NCBI GenBank assembly: GCA_024103355.1
Contig: JAGFIU010000001.1
Location: forward strand, 1-53,303
DNA: 53,303 nt
Reading direction: 5' to 3'
Origin: Bacteroidota bacterium
GTDB lineage: Bacteria > Bacteroidota > Bacteroidia > NS11-12g > UBA955
Position numbers and translations under genes: made by a program. Positions 17,645-26,187 of the stretch are shown in pieces. The notes under the pieces are model-generated. The model was not told the DNA's origin, did not search any database, and saw nothing but the letters and a program-made list of their open reading frames with translations. Within the stretch, counting starts at the first letter, position 1; the number at the start of each line of letters is the position of its first letter.

Positions 17645-17724
17645 TGGATTTCTTTATTTACATATTATATTCTCATAATCTCGATAATTTCTTTCCGGGA
17701 CATTCTGCTGACCCTTGGAATAGA

Positions 17725-19728
17725 CTATTCAAATTTCATCCACTGTTTTAGTTCTAACAATACGATTGACTTCTTCTTTAAGTACTCCAATCGTCTCAAA
17801 TCCCAATAATTAAATACCAATGCCGTATTTGCTCCATTAATATTGTTGTGTAATAACAACCACTTATCTCGAAAGATTATCGTATGATCTTTTATTTGTA
17901 AGGAATGATTCTTTAAGATGAAATGATTTTGAGAAATAGTATCATTCCATGAATTAAACGTGATATTACGTAGTCCATATTTTGCAATGTAAGGACGTAG
18001 ATAGAATCGTTGACTGTTTTTATCTTGAATAAATGATGAATCAGAAATAAAATGAACATTCCTTCCATTAACAATACTGATTACCTTGTGTTTATTAATA
18101 GAATGCAGAATACTAAATTCTTGGCTATTAATGATTGAGAAACGATATGTTACAGATGTAATAGAAATTACAACAAGAACTAGCGTAAAAAAGAGGTAAG
18201 GTTTGTATGCAGAATAAAGCCACATAGTAAATCCAAAGATAATAAGATAAATAAGAATTAACTGAAAGGGAGTTACATATAAGTATTCAAAGCTGGCATA
18301 GGGCAAAGATTGCATAGTTTTTACTGTCCAAAGAATAAAATCAATGCATTGGTTAGCAACCCAAATAATTGCTGTTCCTAATACAGGAATCCAGGAAAAT
18401 GAAACAGCGGAAATCAAAGAGAGCATAGCAACAAAAATTGCAGGGATAACAACCAAATTGGACAAGAGAAAATACAAAGGGAATTGGTAAAAATAAAATA
18501 TTCCTAAAGGGAAAGTAGCAATTTGAGCAGCAAGCGAAACTGCAATTAGATCCCAGATATATTGAGTTATTTTATTTTGAGGAATAAACCAGTTTCGAAT
18601 TTTAGGTTGAAAGAAAACAATTCCTAAAACTGCAGCATATGAAAGTTGAAAGCTTACACTTACAATCAAAAAAGGATTAAATAACAAGATGATGAAAGCA
18701 GAAGCATAAATACTGTTATAAATCTGCGGCCTTCGTCTTAGCAACAATCCTAACTGTACAATACTAAACATAATAGCAGCCCTTTTTACCGATGGTGACA
18801 TACCCGTAATAAACGCATAAACCCATATTCCAATAATAACGATAAGAACCCTAATTACATTCTCATGCTTTGAACCACTAAATACTTTACCAATAAAATT
18901 CAGAATTAAGAATATAATCCCTACATGCAATCCCGATACTGCTAAAACATGTAGTGTTCCTGTTTTTGAAAAAGAATCTACAATCTCGGTATTAAGATTA
19001 TTTCTATACCCAACAAGCAATGCTTCTGTAAAGCCTTTGTGTTCCGGATCAGGAAATAGGTCACCAATTTGCGAGATAATCTGAGCCCTTGCTTGAGATG
19101 CAATCCTTGTAATAGATTGATAATGGACACCTGTACTCTTCCATTGATCTTGGTCAAGAAAAACTTGAAAATAGATATTTTGATAGCTCAAAAATCTTTT
19201 ATAATCAAATTCTCCGGGATTGCGTGGTGGCGCAACCTCTTGGATATTGCTTGCATCGATAATAACTTCCTTACCAATTGTAAAATTTTCAGAAAGTGGT
19301 TTTCTAAAATAGGCTAGGATGCTTCCTGTTTCCTTATAATAATTTTGTAGTGAATCAATACCTCCTCTAACCCTAAGTCTTACTCTAACAAAATTCTCTC
19401 TGTCAAAGGGTTCTTCTTCAACTATAGTAATAAGAAATTCAGACTGGGGAATTTTTGAAAAATGATTAGGAGTATTTAATTCATTATATGTAAACTGCCT
19501 AAAACTTCCTAAGGCAAAAAGCAAACAGAATAGAGCTAAACCATAAATCGTATCTTTACTGAACCTTTCTGATTGTTTTTGTAGATAATAATAGGTAGAA
19601 AGAATGATACCGGGAATAAAAAGGATTGCTATCTGCCATTGATTATTGAGTAAATAGAAAGAAGTAAAAACACCCAATATATAGGGAATAATCATCCGTA
19701 TATAATGTATGGTGTGCCAAATGAACAT
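17725..19728 (-). CDS. comEC: ComEC/Rec2-family DNA uptake channel
   Basis: 667-residue inner-membrane protein that passes single-stranded DNA into the cytoplasm during transformation. Two or three N-terminal helices precede a soluble DUF4131/OB-like region (about 60-200; EVAPPRNPGEFDYKRFL is the family hallmark). The Competence core starts near residue 235 with GTLHVLAVSGLHVGI and FITGMSPSVKRAAIM, followed by many helices to about 530. The last 140 residues lack the HxHxDH site of the C-terminal metallo-beta-lactamase domain found in Firmicute ComEC. It starts 29 bases after the E1 gene's stop and may be co-transcribed with it. Confidence 0.9.
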   Translation of the reverse strand: MFIWHTIHYIRMIIPYILGVFTSFYLLNNQWQIAILFIPGIILSTYYYLQKQSERFSKDTIYGLALFCLLFALGSFRQFTYNELNTPNHFSKIPQSEFLITIVEEEPFDRENFVRVRLRVRGGIDSLQNYYKETGSILAYFRKPLSENFTIGKEVIIDASNIQEVAPPRNPGEFDYKRFLSYQNIYFQVFLDQDQWKSTGVHYQSITRIASQARAQIISQIGDLFPDPEHKGFTEALLVGYRNNLNTEIVDSFSKTGTLHVLAVSGLHVGIIFLILNFIGKVFSGSKHENVIRVLIVIIGIWVYAFITGMSPSVKRAAIMFSIVQLGLLLRRRPQIYNSIYASAFIILLFNPFLIVSVSFQLSYAAVLGIVFFQPKIRNWFIPQNKITQYIWDLIAVSLAAQIATFPLGIFYFYQFPLYFLLSNLVVIPAIFVAMLSLISAVSFSWIPVLGTAIIWVANQCIDFILWTVKTMQSLPYASFEYLYVTPFQLILIYLIIFGFTMWLYSAYKPYLFFTLVLVVISITSVTYRFSIINSQEFSILHSINKHKVISIVNGRNVHFISDSSFIQDKNSQRFYLRPYIAKYGLRNITFNSWNDTISQNHFILKNHSLQIKDHTIIFRDKWLLLHNNINGANTALVFNYWDLRRLEYLKKKSIVLLELKQWMKFE

Positions 19729-19757
19729 ATTTCATGGCTATTTAAACTGTTAATTAT

Positions 19758-22172
19758 TTATGCACCAAATGCGGGATAATTCTCAGGGTCATATTCATTC
19801 ATCATTTTATAAATGGTATTGAATACATCTTCCGCATTGCATTTAGAGAAATAATCTCCATCAGAACCATAAGCAGGTCTGTGCTCTTTTGCTGTAATTG
19901 TAATAGGCTCGGCATCAAGATATTGAAATGCTTTTTGTTCTTCCAATACCTTCTGCATCATATAAGAAGTGGTTCCACCCGGTACATCTTCATCCATAAA
20001 TACAACCTTATTCGTCTTTTTAATTGATTCAACAATACTGTGGTTAATATCAAATGGCAGCAAAGTTTGTACATCTATCAGTTCAACCGAAATACCAAAT
20101 TCTTCCAATTGTTTAATACCCTCTTGAGCAATTCTCAAACTAGAACCATATCCGACCAAAGTGACATCAGAACCTTCTCTTAAAACTTCCGGAATACCAA
20201 GAGGCACAGTAAATTCACCAATATTATCAGGTAATTTTTCTTTCAATCTATAGCCATTAAGACATTCAACCACCAATGCAGGTTCATCAGCTTTGAAAAG
20301 AAGATTATACATGCCCGCAGCTTGCACCATGTTTCTAGGAACACAAACGTGCATTCCTCTAACAAGATGAATAATTCCTGCCATATAAGAACCTGAATGC
20401 CAGATTCCTTCTAACCTATGTCCGCGAGTACGAATAATCACAGGAGATTTTTGTCTGCCTACAGTTCTATATTGAACGGTAGCAATATCATCACTCATAA
20501 TTTCAAGGGCATACAACAAATAATCAAGATATTGAATCTCTGCTATCGGACGCAAGCCTCTCATTGCGGCTCCCAGCCCCTGCCCCACAATACTCAATTC
20601 TCTGATTCCGGCATCGGTGACTCTAAGTTCTCCATATTTATCCTGCATCCCTGCAAAACCTTGGTTTACATCACCAATCTTTCCTACATCTTCTCCGAAT
20701 GCAACAAATTCAGGATATTTTTCAAAGTTTTTATCAAAACATGCATTCACTATTTCTCTGCCATCAAGGATTGGGGAGTTTTCACTATACTCAGCAGGTA
20801 TAATTTCCTGATTGAATACATTGTTCTCAGAACGGCTGTATAAATGAGAACCGTATCTTTCTTTGTTTTCAGCGATTACATTGTTGTAGAAATCAAGTAA
20901 AGCTTGTCGTGCTCCTGTATGAATTTTTTGTGCGTGAGAACCTCGCAAAGCTTTGTGCACCGCTGAAAGAGTTTCTTTTCGAATAGCATTTTTGTCTGCA
21001 ATAAGTTCATTTGCCAAATCTCCTGCAGGGGCATATTCGGGTGCTAAATTGTTCAATAATTCTATAGCTTTATTTTTATCAGCATTCATTGAATCCATAA
21101 AATCCTTCCATGCTGCATCTTTCTCTCTTTTAACATTCTCTAAGGCATCTTCTTCTACTTTTACAACTTCATCCTCGGTTGCAATTCCGCTGTTAAGAAT
21201 CCATAACCGCATTTGTCTATTGCAATCAAACTCGGCTTCCCAAGCCAATCTTTCTTTTGACTTATATCTTTCGTGTGAGCCTGATGTTGAATGTCCTTGA
21301 GGTTGAGTAAGTTCTATAACATGAACTACAACAGGTGTGTGTTCTGTACGGCATATTTCAGCTGCTTCTTCATAAACCTTGCAAAGCGCTGCATAGTCCC
21401 AGCCTTTCACTGTAAACAATCTGATTCCTTTTTTATCACCATCTGTAACAAAGCCACTGAGGAGCGCGGACAAATCTTCTTTTGTAGTTTGGTATTTAGC
21501 GGGAACCGAAATCCCATATTGGTCATCCCATATTGACATTAGAAGTGGAACTTGCATAACTCCGGCTGCATTCATTACTTCCCAAAAGCCGCCTTCAGAT
21601 GTGCTTGCATTGCCAATAGTTCCAAAAGCGATTTCATTCCCATTAATAGAAAAATCGGTTTTATCTTTCAAATTTGGATTCTGCCTGTATATTTTGGAGG
21701 CATAGGCAAGCCCAAGCAGTCTTGGCATTTGTCCTCCTGTTGGTGAAATATCCGCTGAGACGTTGAACTTATCGGTCTGTGGCAACCAATTTCCTTTTTC
21801 ATCCAAAAACTGAGATGCAAAGTGTCCGTTCATTGAGCGTCCACCGGAGTTAGGATCTGCTTCAAGGTCCGGATGGGCATAGAGTTGAGCAAAAAACTGT
21901 TTGATGGTGTTGACACCTTTTGCAAACATAAAAGTTTGGTCTCTATAGTAACCTGAGCGAAAATCTCCTTTCTTGAAAACTTTTGCCATTGCAACTTGCG
22001 GAACTTCTTTGCCATCACCAAAAATACCGAATTTGGCTTTGCCTGTAAGTACTTCTTTACGTCCTATCAAACTTGCATGTCTGCTTTCTACGGCTAATTT
22101 ATAATCTTCTAAAACTTGTTTTTTGAACTCTTCAAAGGAGAGTGATGTATCTGTTGCTTGCATCTTAGTCAT
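19758..22172 (-). CDS. Fused E1 alpha/beta 2-oxoacid dehydrogenase
   Basis: 804 residues joining the alpha (about 1-400) and beta (about 470-804) chains of a thiamine-diphosphate 2-oxoacid dehydrogenase E1. It should decarboxylate a 2-oxoacid (branched-chain or pyruvate) and acylate the lipoyl group of E2. The alpha part has GDGKEVPQVAM, GYYRDQTFMFAKG, the cofactor segment at 183-222 and GHSTSGSHERYKS; the beta part has FGEDVG, GLGAAMRGLRPIAEIQY, TRGHRLEGIWHSGS and the GGTTSYM segment. The alpha magnesium motif reads GNA...DD rather than GDG...NN (see findings). No E2 or E3 is nearby. A -7 box (TACTTTTG) lies 37 bases upstream. comEC follows by 29 bases. Confidence 0.88.
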   Translation of the reverse strand: MTKMQATDTSLSFEEFKKQVLEDYKLAVESRHASLIGRKEVLTGKAKFGIFGDGKEVPQVAMAKVFKKGDFRSGYYRDQTFMFAKGVNTIKQFFAQLYAHPDLEADPNSGGRSMNGHFASQFLDEKGNWLPQTDKFNVSADISPTGGQMPRLLGLAYASKIYRQNPNLKDKTDFSINGNEIAFGTIGNASTSEGGFWEVMNAAGVMQVPLLMSIWDDQYGISVPAKYQTTKEDLSALLSGFVTDGDKKGIRLFTVKGWDYAALCKVYEEAAEICRTEHTPVVVHVIELTQPQGHSTSGSHERYKSKERLAWEAEFDCNRQMRLWILNSGIATEDEVVKVEEDALENVKREKDAAWKDFMDSMNADKNKAIELLNNLAPEYAPAGDLANELIADKNAIRKETLSAVHKALRGSHAQKIHTGARQALLDFYNNVIAENKERYGSHLYSRSENNVFNQEIIPAEYSENSPILDGREIVNACFDKNFEKYPEFVAFGEDVGKIGDVNQGFAGMQDKYGELRVTDAGIRELSIVGQGLGAAMRGLRPIAEIQYLDYLLYALEIMSDDIATVQYRTVGRQKSPVIIRTRGHRLEGIWHSGSYMAGIIHLVRGMHVCVPRNMVQAAGMYNLLFKADEPALVVECLNGYRLKEKLPDNIGEFTVPLGIPEVLREGSDVTLVGYGSSLRIAQEGIKQLEEFGISVELIDVQTLLPFDINHSIVESIKKTNKVVFMDEDVPGGTTSYMMQKVLEEQKAFQYLDAEPITITAKEHRPAYGSDGDYFSKCNAEDVFNTIYKMMNEYDPENYPAFGA

Positions 22173-22209
22173 ATTCGTATTCTTAAAATCTCGATTACTT
22201 AGGCTTGTG

Positions 22210-22217
22210 CAAAAGTA
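22210..22217 (-). promoter_or_regulatory. -7 promoter box of the fused E1 gene
   Basis: TACTTTTG followed by C on the minus strand, an exact TAnnTTTG match, 37 bases before the start codon at 22172. Confidence 0.5.
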
Positions 22218-22286
22218 AGCAAATAATATAAAGGTTTTGAATTTGAAAATGGTTCAAGAAGCAAATGAAACTCAAGATACACTTCT

Positions 22287-23510
22287 TTACTTTTTTTGAC
22301 CTGCCAGCATGATAATCAATGCTAAAGACAAAGCAGCAGTAACATAAAGCAGCATCAAATTAAAACTAGGCATAGCAATACCAAAAAAAGCCCCGAAAGA
22401 TTCCGTAAACAATATTGCTTCTGTGTACAATGTTGCAACAACGAAGAGATTTGTACCCCATTTTGATAATAGGTTTTCAGCATATTTAATCTGCAATTTT
22501 TCAATGAAGAAACCAAAAATAAAAAAACTGATTATACACAAGAATATTAAATGCAAAAATCCTATTACGACAGGTCTGAAATTGAAAACAAAGTCCATGA
22601 TAACAGGCTCTATTGACAATGATTGCATAAGTGTTTTGCCGACAAAAGAAAAGAATGCTATCAACCAAAGCAATTTTGTAATATAAGAAAGATGGCTCGA
22701 AATCTCCTTTTTTGATTGAAAAAAGAACTTAATCAACAACACAACGGCTATCAACTGAGCAATAATCGAAATATTGGCAGACAAATTCACCCAGTAGGCA
22801 TCGGTCAGTCCTATGATTGACAAGGCGTATCCAGGGAAAATACTAAATGCCAACAGCACAAAGAACTTGTAAATCAAGGCACTGTCAAAAGCAATATCTT
22901 TGCTGAAAAGCCAATGCAAAAACAGTGTAATAACAGCAAACGTAAACCATCCGTCATATTGAAAATGCAGATAAAAATACAAAGCACCATTCACAAACAA
23001 CGGTTCTGTCTTCCCGCTGGCAGAAAAATATGCCAAGAAATAAGGACCCAGAGACGAAATGACGAACGAAATTACTGCTATATAGGAGAAATATTTTACC
23101 AAAGGATTTACATCGGACTTGCGAATATCTTTGATAAAAATCACCGCAAACCAATAAAAAACAAAAGTTGCTATGGATGAAAATACAATAGAAGGAACCT
23201 TATAACCTTGCAGAATAAAAGTAATCAACATTCCATAGGAACTAAAATGCAATATCCAAAAAATCAAGGCATAAGAAATACTATTTTTCTTCTCTTCAGG
23301 CAGAAGATATACCACAAAGGCTGTCGAAAGTGCCATTGTCGCCCAAGCATAAAATACAAAATGTGAATGTGAATGTAATAAGAACTCTAAATTCAAAAAC
23401 GGAATCGGATAATTCATCAGGTACCTCATGGTAAGACCCATAAGTGAAGCAGTCATTAGATTAAATAGGCAGATTACCGCCCAATTATTTGGAATCCTCA
23501 TTCTTTCCAT
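22287..23510 (-). CDS. Polytopic His-rich membrane protein, heme-copper-oxidase-like (paralog B)
   Basis: 407 residues, about 12 hydrophobic helices, no signal peptide. It aligns almost without gaps to its upstream neighbour, so the pair is a tandem duplication. Conserved in both are the HxHxH of helix 2 (His46, His48, His50 in LLHSHSHFVF), His182 in FYLHFQYDGW, and Arg312 plus His320 in FRPVVIGFLHLIF. By eye the first two helices and the IGFLH segment resemble cbb3-type oxidase subunit I, where such His residues bind the low-spin heme. The double-His helix of the copper site is absent and the high-spin heme ligand position is Phe. Role unknown: a b-type cytochrome-like electron carrier is an inference. 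It begins 134 bases after its paralog ends. Confidence 0.6.
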   Translation of the reverse strand: MERMRIPNNWAVICLFNLMTASLMGLTMRYLMNYPIPFLNLEFLLHSHSHFVFYAWATMALSTAFVVYLLPEEKKNSISYALIFWILHFSSYGMLITFILQGYKVPSIVFSSIATFVFYWFAVIFIKDIRKSDVNPLVKYFSYIAVISFVISSLGPYFLAYFSASGKTEPLFVNGALYFYLHFQYDGWFTFAVITLFLHWLFSKDIAFDSALIYKFFVLLAFSIFPGYALSIIGLTDAYWVNLSANISIIAQLIAVVLLIKFFFQSKKEISSHLSYITKLLWLIAFFSFVGKTLMQSLSIEPVIMDFVFNFRPVVIGFLHLIFLCIISFFIFGFFIEKLQIKYAENLLSKWGTNLFVVATLYTEAILFTESFGAFFGIAMPSFNLMLLYVTAALSLALIIMLAGQKK

Positions 23511-23644
23511 TTCACAAAAGCAGAAAGAGACTCTGAGTATTGAAACTGACTCTCTTTACTAAAACATGACTGCAAATTAAGCGCTTATTTTGAACGATTT
23601 TAAATAGAGAAATAAAATTCATCATCCATATTTACTTTGACTCC

Positions 23645-24886
23645 TTAAAATTTGGAATATTTTCGTATTTGTCCGATTACAAAAATTAGCAAAGAGGCTG
23701 ACATTACAACAGTGATGTAATAGATAATCAGAGATATATGGGGCACATGAAAATAAAAATAATTTCCGGCAGCTTGGAGAAATAAAAGTAACTCACTGAT
23801 AATTGAAAAAACAAAGAATGCAATAATTCCACTTCTTGCAGGTGAAGAAGATTTGAAGCTAATTTTCTCTTTTTCAATCATATACCCAAAGAGGAAGAAA
23901 CTAACAAAACATATAAAAACCAAATGGAGGTAACCTATAACAAGTGGTCTAAGGCTAAATGCTACTATTGCGAGGCTAGGTTGAAGAGACGCAATTTGCA
24001 TACCTGTCTTTGCAATTATTGATAAGAAAGCAATTCCCCAAAGAAACTTAGAAAATAATGAAAGACTATTTGATATATCAACTCTGGCTCTATAAATCAT
24101 TTTGGTCAATATAACGACTCCAATAACCTGTGTAATAATGGCAAAATAAGAACATATATAAACCCATAATTCGTCAACATATCCGATAAGCGATAAACAA
24201 TATCCGGGAATCAAACCTACTGAAAACAAAATAAAAACTTTCAATAAACTCGGATGGCTGTATTTTATCTTATTCGTTGTAAGCCATCGGAAGAAGAGGG
24301 TAATGATTGCGAAGGAAAACCAACCATTATACTGAAAGTGCAAATAAAAATACATCGCTCCCCTTGTTACTAAAGGTGTCGATGGTCCATACAGAGAGAA
24401 AGCAGCTGAGTAATACTCTCCTATTGAGGCTATTATATATGAGATTATGGAAACAACTGCAAAATATTTCACAACTCTATGCGCTTCAATTCTTTTTAAA
24501 TCAATCATGAACTGAATTGCAAACCAATAGAAAACAACTTGGGCAGCTGTCATAAACCCAATCGAGACTACAGAGTATCCTTGTAAAGAAAAGCTAATCA
24601 AAACTCCCCAAGATAGTATAACAGAGAGCCAGAATATAGCGAAATAAGCAAATGTCCTTTTAATATTATTTGGAAGAATAAGGCTGATAAATGCTGTCAT
24701 TAGGGTGAGGGTTGCCCATCCTTGAAAAACAAAGTGTGAATGAGCGTGTAACAAATTTGCCTGAGTTATTCCAGGTAACGGGAAATTAATTTTATACCTC
24801 ATAATAACCCCCAGGATTGAGGCAACAAAAAGATTAAAAAGGCAGATAATACCCCAATAATTTGGTAATTTAAAAAGTCTGGTCAT
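23645..24886 (-). CDS. Polytopic His-rich membrane protein, heme-copper-oxidase-like (paralog A)
   Basis: 413 residues from the ATG giving MTRLFKLPNYWGIICLFNL, chosen by alignment to the paralog; an in-frame ATG at 24916 adds ten residues without counterpart. About 12 helices. Conserved residues are His47, His49 and His51 (LLHAHSHFVFQGW), His183 (FYLHFQYNGW), Arg313 and His321 (LRPLVIGYLHLVF). The same remote likeness to heme-copper oxidase subunit I applies, with Tyr at the high-spin heme position. It is divergent from a cytochrome c lipoprotein gene across a 267-base region holding an FNR-type palindrome; no clear -7 box was found on its own side. Function is unassigned. Confidence 0.6.
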   Translation of the reverse strand: MTRLFKLPNYWGIICLFNLFVASILGVIMRYKINFPLPGITQANLLHAHSHFVFQGWATLTLMTAFISLILPNNIKRTFAYFAIFWLSVILSWGVLISFSLQGYSVVSIGFMTAAQVVFYWFAIQFMIDLKRIEAHRVVKYFAVVSIISYIIASIGEYYSAAFSLYGPSTPLVTRGAMYFYLHFQYNGWFSFAIITLFFRWLTTNKIKYSHPSLLKVFILFSVGLIPGYCLSLIGYVDELWVYICSYFAIITQVIGVVILTKMIYRARVDISNSLSLFSKFLWGIAFLSIIAKTGMQIASLQPSLAIVAFSLRPLVIGYLHLVFICFVSFFLFGYMIEKEKISFKSSSPARSGIIAFFVFSIISELLLFLQAAGNYFYFHVPHISLIIYYITVVMSASLLIFVIGQIRKYSKF

Positions 24887-25091
24887 GAATCGAATTGTAT
24901 TGATAAACATTAGCAATCGAATGAATAAACCAATATCCTACAATATAATCTATGCAATCAAACAAATGAGATAGAAAACTTCGAATAATGTCGGGATTCA
25001 TTGTTGAATTTCTAATTATCAAAAGTGTTATTAAGAGATGATTGATTATTCAATTCAGGCTTGCAAAACAAGGATAAAAAAAATTAAGTTC

Positions 25092-25109
25092 AAATGACTT
25101 ATGTCATTT
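25092..25109. promoter_or_regulatory. CRP/FNR-type operator upstream of cytochrome c
   Basis: Perfect inverted repeat AAATGAC-TTAT-GTCATTT. The TGA-N6-TCA geometry is that of CRP/FNR-family sites. Its centre is 33 bases before the centre of the -7 box, so about 40-41 bases upstream of the predicted transcription start, the class II activator position. No -33 TTG is present, as expected for an activator-dependent promoter. Confidence 0.65.
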
Positions 25110-25129
25110 TATAATCCACTTTACATTTC

Positions 25130-25137
25130 TATCTTTG
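25130..25137 (+). promoter_or_regulatory. -7 promoter box of the cytochrome c gene
   Basis: TATCTTTG followed by CG, an exact TAnnTTTG match and identical to the purE box. It ends 16 bases before the ATG at 25154. Confidence 0.65.
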
Positions 25138-25153
25138 CGACTAATAAAACTAG

Positions 25154-25645
25154 ATGAAAATGAAAAAATTATTTTTAATTGGATTTGCAGCATTATTATA
25201 TGCATGCGGAGGCTCTCAAACAACAAACACTGAAGAACCCACAGAACAAACAACACCTGAAACTACTGAAACTCCTGAAACAAAAAAAGATGTAAGTGAA
25301 TATGATCCTCACAGAGGGGAAGGGAAATTTAAAGACATTGAATTAGGAGCCCTTGATCCGGCAAAAGCTGAGAAGGGAAAAGCAATTTATGAAATGAAAT
25401 GTTTTAGCTGTCACAAACTTACTGATGAGCGATTGGTAGGACCAGGGTGGCATGGAGTTACTCAAAGAAGAACTCCTGCTTGGCTATTGAATTTTATAAC
25501 AAATCCTGACCCAATGCTTGACAAAGACCCTGAATTACAAGCTCAATTGGAAATCTGTTTAGTGAGAATGCCTAATCAAAATGTTGCAGACGAAGAAGCA
25601 TTTGCACTTGTAGAATTTATGAGACAAAACGATGGAGTAAAATAA
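25154..25645 (+). CDS. Lipoprotein c-type cytochrome
   Basis: 163 residues with a lipoprotein signal (lipobox LYAC, Cys18) and a Thr/Glu/Pro-rich tether (about 21-48), then a single-heme cytochrome c domain: CFSCH at 83-87 and axial Met139 in VRMPNQ. It would be anchored in a membrane facing the periplasm and carry electrons. From memory, the segments GPGWHGVTQRRTPAW and LNFITNPDPML resemble small cytochromes found near clade II nitrous-oxide reductase genes in this phylum, but no nosZ is in the window. It is divergent from the two His-rich membrane proteins, with an FNR-type operator and a strong -7 box upstream and a terminator downstream. Confidence 0.93.
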   Translation: MKMKKLFLIGFAALLYACGGSQTTNTEEPTEQTTPETTETPETKKDVSEYDPHRGEGKFKDIELGALDPAKAEKGKAIYEMKCFSCHKLTDERLVGPGWHGVTQRRTPAWLLNFITNPDPMLDKDPELQAQLEICLVRMPNQNVADEEAFALVEFMRQNDGVK

Positions 25646-25690
25646 TTCATTAGAAATTCATCAACTCACGTTTCAATTTAAATTCTCATA

Positions 25691-25719
25691 AAACCTACCC
25701 AAATTGGGTAGGTTTTTTT
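25691..25719 (+). terminator. Rho-independent terminator after cytochrome c
   Basis: Stem AAACCTACCC/GGGTAGGTTT with loop AAATT, followed by a run of T, 45 bases after the stop codon. Confidence 0.85.
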
Positions 25720-25782
25720 ATTAATAACAAAGTTGTACATATCTCAATTTATTGCTTTTAAATAATATTTTCAACACAAACC

Positions 25783-26103
25783 TCACTTCTTCCTCTTTGC
25801 CACCAAAGCATAAGAGTGATCTATCAGTTCAAATATTAATCTATCGGGCATAAAAGTCATGACCGTATTCCAATGTTTCTTATTCATGTGATAGCCCGGC
25901 AAAACCCCATCGGGATATTCTTCACGCAGTTCAATTGCATATTCAGGATTGCATTTGAGGTTAATTCCTTCGAAAGTATTGATATTACACAGGGCAAAAA
26001 TTTTCTTGTTTACTTTATAAACCAAAAAATCAGGGCCAAAAGGCAATTCCTCGTTCACAAACTCTTTCGATAAGCAATAATCTCTGAAGGTTTCAATATC
26101 CAT
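25783..26103 (-). CDS. MmcQ/YjbR family protein
   Basis: 106-residue protein of the MmcQ/YjbR family, which has a CyaY-like double-wing fold and is often called DNA-binding, though its cellular role is not established. It begins MDIETFRDYCLSKEFVNEELPFG and has the hallmarks LKCNPEYAIELREEY and GYHMNKKHWNTV. Normal length, single domain. It is divergent from the MORN-repeat gene and separated from cytochrome c by a terminator, so it is likely a single-gene unit. Confidence 0.88.
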   Translation of the reverse strand: MDIETFRDYCLSKEFVNEELPFGPDFLVYKVNKKIFALCNINTFEGINLKCNPEYAIELREEYPDGVLPGYHMNKKHWNTVMTFMPDRLIFELIDHSYALVAKRKK

Positions 26104-26187
26104 TGTGGTTTAATTTTTGGAGCAACAAAAAAGAATGTTTATAAAAAGCAAATTTTAATCACTCAATAATAATCTAATTTGCGACCA

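Noticed and set aside
24887-24916. Longer start of paralog A
   Set aside because: The extra ten residues have no match in paralog B, which aligns from the ATG at 24886.
25041-25054. Second palindrome ATTGA-TTAT-TCAAT upstream of cytochrome c
   Set aside because: It has the same TTAT centre as the operator, but TGA and TCA are only four bases apart, not the six of CRP/FNR sites, and it lies about 94 bases from the predicted start. AT-rich chance palindromes of this size are common.
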